NCBI GenBank assembly: GCA_003559585.1
Contig: PWKX01000205.1
Location: 1-6,319, forward strand
Direction: 5' to 3'
Length of the DNA stretch: 6,319 bases
DNA from: Mollicutes bacterium
Lineage (GTDB): Bacteria; Bacillota_I; Bacilli_A; Izemoplasmatales; Izemoplasmataceae
Part shown: positions 1 through 6,005 of the stretch, one piece after another
Position numbering within the stretch: position 1 is the stretch's first letter
How the letters are laid out: every line of letters begins with the position of its first letter
The notes under the pieces: model-generated
Seen by the model: the letters and a program-made list of their open reading frames with translations, nothing else
Database searches by the model: none
Told to the model about the DNA's origin: nothing
Position numbers and translations under genes: made by a program

Positions 1-15
1 AAAAAAATTCGTTGG

Positions 16-1812
16 ATGAATCTTCAACACCGAGTAAATAATCAATGTTTATTCTACAGTGCAAACGTAGTGCAGATATTAAACATTAAAAAGTGGTTTT
101 TCTCAAAATGTATCGGGGTTATGGTTTTAACACTGATGCCTATTGTCCTTTTCGGCCAGCAACAACTACCAGCTTTTCCTGGAGCTGAGGGGTTTGGAGC
201 ATATTCAGAAGGCGGTCGTGGCGGTGAAATCATCAAAGTAACTAACCTCAATGATAACGGGACCGGTAGCCTAAGAGAAGCTATAAATCACGACGGTCCT
301 AGAACCATCGTATTTGAAGTTGCCGGTACCATAACTCTCGATTCAACACTTACCCTGTCAAATCCCTACATTACAATCGCGGGACAATCCGCACCACCAC
401 CGGGAATTACTATACGGGGAGAACAGGTAAAAATCGAAACTAACAATGTTATCATCCGTTTTATAAGATTTAGGCCAGGAGATTATAACGAACGCCGGCC
501 GGAAGATACGGATTGGAATAGTATGGACGGCATCAATATTGCCAGAGAAAATTCCGATGACATACATGACATTATCCTTGACCACTGCTCTATAAGTTGG
601 GCTACAGATGAAAATATCTCAATTTGGCATACCACTCGAAATGTCACTATCCAAAACTCCACCATAAGCGAACCACTACACCATTTCCCGGATCACGAAC
701 AATATCCGTACTCTGGCCAAGGACTTTTAATTGGCTTAAATGCCACAAAAATATCTATTCTGAGAAATCTATTCGCGCATAATTACGAGCGTCATCCTTA
801 TATGAATGCCAACGGTACACTCGATTTCAGAAACAATCTTATTTACAATGCAGGGCGACGCGTGGCTCGCTTTCAAAGTGCCCAGGGTGTAAAACAGCGT
901 AATAATTATGTGCACAACTATATCAAACCCGGACCTGACAGTTACTACGAGTCAGAAATACAGATTCGCCGAACCTCAAAAACCCGAATTTATAATGGTA
1001 AACTTTATATCCAAGGAAATATTTCTGTAGGCCGCATTCAGCAAACCACTGATAACTGGAGTATGGTAATCGACGAGGAAGAGCTCATCCAATACCCTGA
1101 TACAATACAAAGTGAAATTGAATTTCCAATAGTACAGACCAGTACCCTACCAGCCTCAGAATTACCGGACGTAATTCTACCCAAAGCCGGTGCATATCTT
1201 CCCACACGTGACCGAATTGATGAAAGAATTGTATACGATGTAGAGAATAAGTCGGGAAATATTATATCTATGCCCTCTGATGTATTTGGTTGGGTAATAA
1301 AAGAGAAAGTATATCGTGAATTAGATCCTGGGAATGCATGGCAATCTAATTATAATATTGATCTGTCCAACCCTGACGAGGCTCATGCTGACTTTAATAA
1401 CAACGGTTATACGAACATTGAAGAGTTTTTAAACGGTACAAATCCACGCATAGATGAATCGGACAGATGGATCACGGATATCTACTCCCCTGGTACTGAT
1501 GCTGGAGGTTTAGGAGTATTATCTTCCGGTGATTTTAATCATCAACCTGACGGTTTTAAAGTACATCAAAATTATCCCAATCCCTTTAGCAAACGCACAA
1601 CACTACGGGTTACTATTGATCAAGTTGATAACTACGCATTGGAAATCTTTAGTGTAATTGGCCAACGTGTAGCACTGCTTCTTGAAGGCAGACTTCATCC
1701 GGGAGACTATGAAATGCGCTGGAACGCTGAAAGATTACCTTCGGGGATCTATTTTATCCGCCTCTCAAGTTCAGATGATTTTCAGGTAAATAAAATGACT
1801 CTAACGAAGTAA
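16..1812 (+). CDS. Secreted pectate lyase-like (PL1-type beta-helix) protein with T9SS C-terminal sorting domain
   Basis: Predicted extracellular polysaccharide lyase of 598 aa. A signal peptide (KK at 25-26, hydrophobic run about 32-46, likely cleavage near 'LFG/QQQ' at 47-48) leads into the mature start 'LPAFPGAEGFG' (51-61) and 'GGRGG' (66-70), typical of bacterial pectate lyases of family PL1. 'VTNLNDNGTGSLREA' (75-89), 'NPYITIAGQSAP' (116-127) and 'NVIIRFIRFRPGD' (144-156) are beta-helix coil signatures. Candidate metal or catalytic residues are D171, D189, D198/E199 and R259 in 'RHP', followed by 'DFRNNLIYN' (270-278). An EF-hand-like loop (D459, N461, N463, G464, E470) follows, then a type A T9SS domain from about 513 ('HQNYPNPF', 'GIYFIRLSS'). 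Family members cleave pectate by beta-elimination; the substrate here is not shown. The ATG at 16 gives an unusually long signal-peptide n-region and has no clear ribosome site. A GTG at 70 would give a more normal signal peptide, so the start is uncertain. The gene converges on the polysaccharide operon. Confidence 0.9.
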   Translation: MNLQHRVNNQCLFYSANVVQILNIKKWFFSKCIGVMVLTLMPIVLFGQQQLPAFPGAEGFGAYSEGGRGGEIIKVTNLNDNGTGSLREAINHDGPRTIVFEVAGTITLDSTLTLSNPYITIAGQSAPPPGITIRGEQVKIETNNVIIRFIRFRPGDYNERRPEDTDWNSMDGINIARENSDDIHDIILDHCSISWATDENISIWHTTRNVTIQNSTISEPLHHFPDHEQYPYSGQGLLIGLNATKISILRNLFAHNYERHPYMNANGTLDFRNNLIYNAGRRVARFQSAQGVKQRNNYVHNYIKPGPDSYYESEIQIRRTSKTRIYNGKLYIQGNISVGRIQQTTDNWSMVIDEEELIQYPDTIQSEIEFPIVQTSTLPASELPDVILPKAGAYLPTRDRIDERIVYDVENKSGNIISMPSDVFGWVIKEKVYRELDPGNAWQSNYNIDLSNPDEAHADFNNNGYTNIEEFLNGTNPRIDESDRWITDIYSPGTDAGGLGVLSSGDFNHQPDGFKVHQNYPNPFSKRTTLRVTIDQVDNYALEIFSVIGQRVALLLEGRLHPGDYEMRWNAERLPSGIYFIRLSSSDDFQVNKMTLTK

Positions 1813-1838
1813 TACCCCAAGCTAGAGGTTTATTTTTT
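1799..1838. terminator. Possible weak bidirectional terminator between convergent genes
   Basis: CTCTAAC (1799-1805) and GCTAGAG (1821-1827) form a near-perfect 7-bp inverted repeat around a 15-nt loop. In + strand RNA there is one A-C mismatch; in - strand RNA that position is a G-U wobble, so the stem is better for the leftward transcript. On the + strand the stem is followed by GTTTATTTTTT (1828-1838), a U-rich tail. On the - strand the tail is only TCATTTTATTTA. The lyase stop codon lies in the loop and the P-loop gene stop codon lies in the right arm. The long loop and short stem make this a weak candidate, but it is the only one in a 9-nt intergenic space where two transcripts meet. Confidence 0.33.
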
Positions 1839-2472
1839 CTGAAATTTGTTTCACAGCCTTTTCCAAATCCTCTTCTGAATTGCTATTTACATGAATAACT
1901 ACAGTTTCTTGACCTTCTAACACTTGAAGATCACTGATTGAATTTCTCATTTTTCCTATTTGTCGCTCAGCTGACTCTATATCAAACAGGACATCATCCT
2001 TTTGCTGACGTTTTTGAAAAATCTCGGGCTCAACATGGATTACAACCACAATATTTGGAATTTCAGGAAAGAAGAGAGTTAACTCATTTTCCGTTGCCAT
2101 CTCCGATAATATAATTTTGCTCCGGCTTATTTTGCGCAGTCGACGAAATTTATGCAAGATCCCTTCATCTAAAATCAACACCTCTTCAGAATTTCTATGT
2201 TTGGATCTAGCCATTGCAAGCGCTGGAATTATTTTTCGCATAAATTCTAAAGTTCCCCTAACGCTTTGTGTGGTTTGATATGTTTTTCTAGTCCAAATTG
2301 CTATAGTCCTCGGAATTCTTACTACAGACGAAAGCTTTTCGAAAAGGGAAAAATCATAAGGAGTCTTGACACTAAATCCATTCATTTCGCATTGTAATTT
2401 CAATGCATTCATGAGCCGAGTTTTACCCGAGTTAGTGATCCCTACAAATTCGATATAAACTTTATTTTTCAC
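1822..2472 (-). CDS. P-loop kinase-like protein (thymidylate/nucleotide-kinase-like fold), last gene of polysaccharide operon
   Basis: 216 aa, soluble, no signal peptide. A Walker A motif 'GITNSGKT' (11-18) follows the first beta strand 'VYIEFV', and 'VLILDEG' (98-104) gives a Walker-B-like or substrate-binding acidic pair D102/E103. A later strand 'NIVVVIHVEPE' (140-150) followed by 'FQKRQQKDD' (152-160) resembles the strand-plus-LID arginine region of dTMP-kinase-like proteins. These features indicate an ATP- or GTP-dependent small-molecule phosphotransferase rather than a transport ATPase, because no ABC signature is present. I do not recognise the specific family or substrate. The gene starts with GTG at 2472-2470 and overlaps the end of the wzy-like gene by 11 nt. 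A strong AAAGGAG sits 3 nt before the GTG, which supports the start although the spacing is tight. As the last cistron of a Wzy-type operon it may phosphorylate a sugar precursor or the polymer, or may be a regulatory NTPase; this is inference. Confidence 0.82.
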   Translation of the reverse strand: MKNKVYIEFVGITNSGKTRLMNALKLQCEMNGFSVKTPYDFSLFEKLSSVVRIPRTIAIWTRKTYQTTQSVRGTLEFMRKIIPALAMARSKHRNSEEVLILDEGILHKFRRLRKISRSKIILSEMATENELTLFFPEIPNIVVVIHVEPEIFQKRQQKDDVLFDIESAERQIGKMRNSISDLQVLEGQETVVIHVNSNSEEDLEKAVKQISEKINL

Positions 2473-3784
2473 TCTCTCCTTTGGTACTTTTGGTTATTCG
2501 CATAATGTTCATTTTCTGTAAGGGTGCAATACAATAGAAACAGAAAATAATCAGGTAAAAAGCTACAAAACGAAAATCAGTTACAAGCGGCTCTTTTAGT
2601 TCTAGCAGAAACATCCATAAGGTAAAAACAACTATAAGCAGTTTTTCAGGCAATTCAGGTGCTTTTTTAAACGAGTAGTAGCAAATCATGCCAACGAGGG
2701 TATATATCAGAGTTAGTCCAATTAGCCCCGTTCCAAACAACCTGCGCACTAACCCCATATCAGAGGGTATTCTGTGGAGAGAAAATGTTGTAGGATCACC
2801 GAATATAAACAGCATAAGCTCTTCAGGAAAAAAGAGATGTTCGTCCAAAAGTATATTTACCGTTCTTGATTCTCCGCGCGTTAAGAGATCCCCAAACTCA
2901 CCAAACGCCCATCTGGTAAGGGTACTAAATACATCTCCCCCACCAAACACTTGCGTGTAGAAGGTTTCCATCATCAAAAAACCACCCACAATCACAACCG
3001 GGAACAATAGTGCTGACGTAAGCAGTTTTCGGGAAATACGGCTTTTATAAATAGTATAGATTGCTAAAAACCCAATAATAAATGGTAATATTATAAAACC
3101 TGTACGGCCGGTTAACATGACAGAGGCGGCCAGTAATCCGAGACATAGTAAATCAAAAAGGGTCCATTTCCAGTTCTTGGCTTTTAAAATTAAATATGCA
3201 GTAATAAGCATACCTGTACCTTGGAATGCAGCAAGAGTTGCCCCTGCTCCATGGGTAAGTCCGCGTGACCGGTATGGATGCAGAGCTGATAGATTCCCCC
3301 CCTCCGGAATGAATCGCAGTGTAAGCAGTTTAAAATCCATGCTAAAAAAGTAGATAATGATAAACAGTGCCTGAATCACTATCAGCACTTGAATAAAACG
3401 CATTACTTGTCTAAAAGAATACTTCTGTTTATAAAACCAAAAAGCAAAAAAGAGACTCCCTATAAAAACCTGAAAGAAGATTAAAAATGTGTTCACAAGA
3501 AGTCCGATATCTTGAAACATGGTGACCACAGAGAGCATTAACACCCACAGAAACAGAAGACACCAAAGTGCAAAAACATTCTGTATACTCCTGTCTGTAC
3601 GTAAAACCAGTTCTCTTTTTTCAAATGAAAAGATAACAATAGCGGTCAGTACACCAGCTGCAATAAGTTGTGAAGTGTAAGCCGGTAGAAATGTGAAATT
3701 AACACCATAAAAGAAGAAGAAGAGAAGGAAACCGATTCCTCCTATACCTAACCATTTATTGATATGTGAGTTATTTATAATCAC
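2462..3784 (-). CDS. Wzy-like polysaccharide polymerase / O-antigen ligase family membrane protein
   Basis: 440 aa, very hydrophobic, with roughly 11-12 predicted membrane segments (about 11-29, 34-53, 70-89, 94-117, 129-148, 182-200, 207-224, 226-246, 255-272, 350-370, 380-396, 404-421). A large soluble loop spans about 273-349, the architecture expected of Wzy polymerases and WaaL-type ligases. Family-like signatures are 'SRGLTHGAGATLAAF' (173-187), 'LTGRTGF' (224-230), and 'SDMGLVRRLFGTGLIG' (341-356), which recalls the conserved late-loop 'D.G.....GxxG' region of this superfamily. The expected role is joining lipid-linked repeat units at the periplasmic side of the inner membrane. Sequence is poorly conserved in this group, so polymerase versus ligase cannot be settled, but neighbours of Wzz and glycosyltransferase type favour polymerase. 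The gene starts with GTG, overlapping the upstream stop as GTGA (3784-3781), with no strong ribosome site, so translation is probably coupled. A run of Phe codons (21-25) gives an AAG-rich tract on the + strand. Confidence 0.83.
   Translation of the reverse strand: MIINNSHINKWLGIGGIGFLLFFFFYGVNFTFLPAYTSQLIAAGVLTAIVIFSFEKRELVLRTDRSIQNVFALWCLLFLWVLMLSVVTMFQDIGLLVNTFLIFFQVFIGSLFFAFWFYKQKYSFRQVMRFIQVLIVIQALFIIIYFFSMDFKLLTLRFIPEGGNLSALHPYRSRGLTHGAGATLAAFQGTGMLITAYLILKAKNWKWTLFDLLCLGLLAASVMLTGRTGFIILPFIIGFLAIYTIYKSRISRKLLTSALLFPVVIVGGFLMMETFYTQVFGGGDVFSTLTRWAFGEFGDLLTRGESRTVNILLDEHLFFPEELMLFIFGDPTTFSLHRIPSDMGLVRRLFGTGLIGLTLIYTLVGMICYYSFKKAPELPEKLLIVVFTLWMFLLELKEPLVTDFRFVAFYLIIFCFYCIAPLQKMNIMRITKSTKGESEK
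2476..2482 (-). promoter_or_regulatory. Shine-Dalgarno site for the P-loop gene, inside the wzy-like gene
   Basis: AAAGGAG reads on the minus strand 3 nt before the GTG at 2472-2470. It is one of only two clear purine-rich ribosome sites in the operon and lies within the last codons of the wzy-like gene. It supports this GTG as the start and suggests re-initiation after the upstream gene terminates at 2462. The spacing is shorter than usual. Confidence 0.55.
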
Positions 3785-4884
3785 AATATAAATTCCAAAA
3801 CTTTACGAGCCCGGCTTCGCCATGTATACTTATCAACAATCTCATTAAAACCATTTGTCGCCAGTTTCTCTGCCTTCTGTGGCTGATTTATCAACTCTTC
3901 GATCGCTGCTTTCCACTTCATTGGTTCATCTCCGGGTACCAACAGCGCATTATTGCCATTCTCTAAAACCTCCCTCAGTACGGGTAAATCGGAACAGATC
4001 ACAGGCCTGTTTGCCGCCATATATTCGAAAATCTTCAGCGGAGACATCCATCGCGATATCTCTTCCCCCACATTTACATGTTCCTGAAAAGGTGCGAGCA
4101 GAATATCTGCATCACTTAATACACGTTGTACATCTGAATGCGGTATAAAACCTTTAAAATCGACGTTAGGCAGCTGACCGATTTTTTGTTTCCAATTCCG
4201 AACCTCTTCATCACTTCCCCCGGCTATGACAAATTTAATGTCGGGACATAATGGAATTAATTCAGCAATTAGCTCCATTCCTTTACCCGGCTGCATAGAT
4301 CCTGCGTAGGCGACGGTAGTATTCTCAGTTTTGAATGAAAAATCCGAAGTTTTTGCGCGTAAATCTGCTCCATCATGTGCTACATGAATTTTCGGCTCCA
4401 CATCGGGAAACTCATCAACCCAAGCTTTCTTAAGAGCTTGACTGATGACAACAATCCCTTTACACCTTTTTGAAGTCACCAAGTGCGAAGACATTCGGTG
4501 ATGTAACGTATCTCTATTGAACAGATCACTGTGGGCTTCAAATACAACGTTTTTACCTAGAATTAACGCTCCCCATACTCCAAACAGAAATCTGCCATAA
4601 ACAAGATCCGGTTTTAAGCGGACACTTTTTAGTGCGCTCATCAACCCAAACAGATAATATTTTCCCGGCAGCGATGAAAACCATTGAACATTCTGAATTG
4701 AAAAGTCCGGCTCTACCGAGTAGAATTCATACGGATTTTCAGAAGCCTGCGATTTTTTATTATTAGCTACAATTAAGTCAACCTCAATATTCTCAGCAGA
4801 AAAAGCACTACACATTTTCATAATGTGGACGCTGTGTGCTTTCCGAGAAGGTATTTCCGCATGCGACAGGTACGTTAATTTCAT
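3781..4884 (-). CDS. GT4-like (GT-B fold) glycosyltransferase with SPLKIFEYMA motif
   Basis: 367 aa cytoplasmic glycosyltransferase, about the usual length for family GT4. The N-terminal acceptor domain opens with 'MKLTYLSHAEIPSRKAHSVH', the beginning of many GT4 proteins acting on lipid-linked sugars. The linker 'VAHDGAD' (168-174) precedes the C-terminal nucleotide-sugar domain. There 'VAYAGSMQPGKGMELI' (191-206) is the canonical glycine/lysine donor-phosphate region, 'VIAGG' (219-223) a core strand, and 'SPLKIFEYMAANRPVI' (281-296) the GT4 donor motif with E287. The first acidic residue of the usual EX7E pair is replaced (W279 eight residues before E287), as in the SPxK-type subgroup. It probably adds one sugar to the repeat unit; donor and linkage cannot be read from sequence. 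The ATG overlaps the upstream gene's stop as ATGA (4884-4881), and GGAAGGA six nt upstream supports this start. Confidence 0.92.
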   Translation of the reverse strand: MKLTYLSHAEIPSRKAHSVHIMKMCSAFSAENIEVDLIVANNKKSQASENPYEFYSVEPDFSIQNVQWFSSLPGKYYLFGLMSALKSVRLKPDLVYGRFLFGVWGALILGKNVVFEAHSDLFNRDTLHHRMSSHLVTSKRCKGIVVISQALKKAWVDEFPDVEPKIHVAHDGADLRAKTSDFSFKTENTTVAYAGSMQPGKGMELIAELIPLCPDIKFVIAGGSDEEVRNWKQKIGQLPNVDFKGFIPHSDVQRVLSDADILLAPFQEHVNVGEEISRWMSPLKIFEYMAANRPVICSDLPVLREVLENGNNALLVPGDEPMKWKAAIEELINQPQKAEKLATNGFNEIVDKYTWRSRARKVLEFIL

Positions 4885-5969
4885 AGATCTTCCTTCCGCT
4901 TTGCCAGAATCTCTTCGAAGAACTTTTCCAACTGACGGACGTTTCTTTCAGGAGAAAACTGTTCATTGGCAAATTTCCGGGTATTATCTGCCAGTGTCTT
5001 TCTAATGCCGGGATCAATCACCATTTTTTGTACAGATGAAACGAACTCCTCGAAGTCATTCTCTGCACAAATGCCGAATTGATCTCCATCAAGTAGGGAA
5101 TCAGGGTTATAGGAATAACTGATAACAGGTTTTCCGAGCATCCAGGCCTGCATAAAAGTATTGGCAAACCCTTCCGGCTCGCCGGTATGCAGTAAAGCTA
5201 TCGAATGTTTAATAGCACCATTTACCACCTTTAATGGCTTTTTCCCCATGTACTTAATGTTATCCGGCAGTAAATCGTGATTTCTAAAATATTCGTATAC
5301 ATCTTTTTGAATCTCTCCGAACATCAGCAGATCTACATTTAAATTGTCAATTCTCTGGGCCAGCTTTAGGCAAACCTCTGGTCTTTTCGACGGTTTCAGA
5401 CTCGATATCCACACCAGGTACGGCTTATCGTGCGCAAAGGGAACCGTTTCAACTTCTGATGAACTTCGAATGAAACGGGTGTTCGAATGCCCCGACTTTT
5501 TCAAAAACTCTTTATTATTCACCACTAAACCATCTACTAATGGAAACCCACGGTGCTGCTTCCGGCTTTCAAATGAACGAATTATTGTAATAGCCAATCT
5601 TTTCCAAATCGGCTTTTCTTTTGAAACAGCTTTTGCCCCCCATTTTTCCAGATCGTGAATATGGGATACAGCAAAGACTACCGGTATTTTTTTTGATTTG
5701 ATGTACTGAACAGACTTATAGAAAAAGTGTTTATTGTATCGCCAATAGACGATATCAGGTGCCGCTCTTTGAATCCCCTTCTTAATACCCTGGATGTTGT
5801 CTTTAACAGGAATTACAGAGTATTCGGATTGATACTCTCCCGATCCTCCCACAGCTATGTAAACCACATTGTGGCCAAACACCACCAGTTTCCGAGCAAT
5901 AATATCACACTGAATTTCACTCCCCCCGAGTTTATCTTGCCTGTGTTTGTTAACAATCGCAATTTTCAT
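4881..5969 (-). CDS. GT4-like (GT-B fold) glycosyltransferase with E-to-Q variant of the EX7E motif
   Basis: 362 aa soluble glycosyltransferase. It begins 'MKIAIVNKHRQDKLGGSEIQ', with the glycine-rich 'LGGSE' loop (14-18) typical of the GT4 N-terminal acceptor domain. 'PDIVYWRYN' (71-79) and 'FAVSHIHDLEKW' (99-110) continue this domain. The C-terminal donor domain has 'LVWISSLKPSKRPEVCLKLA' (185-204) and 'EPEGFANTFMQAWMLGKPVI' (264-283). In the canonical 'E-G-F-x-x-x-x-x-E-A' motif the second Glu is Gln here (E266, Q274), a recurring 'NTFxQAW' variant of GT4 and not evidence of inactivity. It probably extends the lipid-linked repeat unit; donor sugar unknown. It is the first gene after the wzz-like gene, 36 nt downstream of its stop, and its ATG (5969-5967) lies 2 nt after a hairpin arm with no visible Shine-Dalgarno. 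It overlaps the next glycosyltransferase by 4 nt. Confidence 0.92.
   Translation of the reverse strand: MKIAIVNKHRQDKLGGSEIQCDIIARKLVVFGHNVVYIAVGGSGEYQSEYSVIPVKDNIQGIKKGIQRAAPDIVYWRYNKHFFYKSVQYIKSKKIPVVFAVSHIHDLEKWGAKAVSKEKPIWKRLAITIIRSFESRKQHRGFPLVDGLVVNNKEFLKKSGHSNTRFIRSSSEVETVPFAHDKPYLVWISSLKPSKRPEVCLKLAQRIDNLNVDLLMFGEIQKDVYEYFRNHDLLPDNIKYMGKKPLKVVNGAIKHSIALLHTGEPEGFANTFMQAWMLGKPVISYSYNPDSLLDGDQFGICAENDFEEFVSSVQKMVIDPGIRKTLADNTRKFANEQFSPERNVRQLEKFFEEILAKRKEDL
4891..4897 (-). promoter_or_regulatory. Shine-Dalgarno site for the second glycosyltransferase
   Basis: GGAAGGA on the minus strand lies 6 nt before the ATG at 4884-4882, inside the 3' end of the upstream glycosyltransferase gene. 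Spacing and sequence fit a working ribosome site and confirm the start used with the ATGA overlap. Confidence 0.55.
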
Positions 5970-5971
5970 TG

Positions 5972-6004
5972 TTGGAATAACTTAAGACAAGTTTCGGATT
6001 CCAA
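5972..6004 (-). other. Bulged hairpin filling the wzz-glycosyltransferase junction
   Basis: Reading the minus strand 5' to 3', TTGGAAT (6004-5998), a CCGA bulge (5997-5994), AACTT (5993-5989), loop GTCTT (5988-5984), AAGTT (5983-5979), ATTCCAA (5978-5972). The two arms pair as 7 + 5 base pairs, all Watson-Crick, interrupted only by the one-sided 4-nt bulge. The structure begins one nt after the wzz-like stop codon and ends 2 nt before the glycosyltransferase ATG, so it covers the whole translation initiation region. No U-tract follows, so it is not an ordinary intrinsic terminator. Possible roles are control of initiation at the glycosyltransferase, transcript processing, or a protein-binding dyad; function is inference. 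Confidence 0.5.
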
Positions 6005-6005
6005 A

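Noticed and set aside
3709..3726. AAG-rich simple repeat as a phase-variation tract
   Set aside because: It has only a few trinucleotide units encoding a Phe run in a membrane helix; changes in unit number would stay in frame and not switch the gene off.
2688..4148. Several open frames of 78-97 codons on the + strand
   Set aside because: They are antisense to the wzy-like and glycosyltransferase genes, rich in Ser/Pro/Arg as typical for reverse frames, and show no domain or ribosome site.
4808..5017. 69-codon open frame on the - strand at the junction of the two glycosyltransferases
   Set aside because: It is an alternative frame across an ATGA overlap; both real frames carry conserved GT4 ends, so this is a shadow and not a frameshift sign.
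5970..6005. Possible Bacteroidota-type promoter (TTTG, 17 nt, TAAGTTAT) before the first glycosyltransferase
   Set aside because: The -7 element matches only 4 of 6 consensus positions, and transcription would start at or just before the ATG. The hairpin explains the sequence better.
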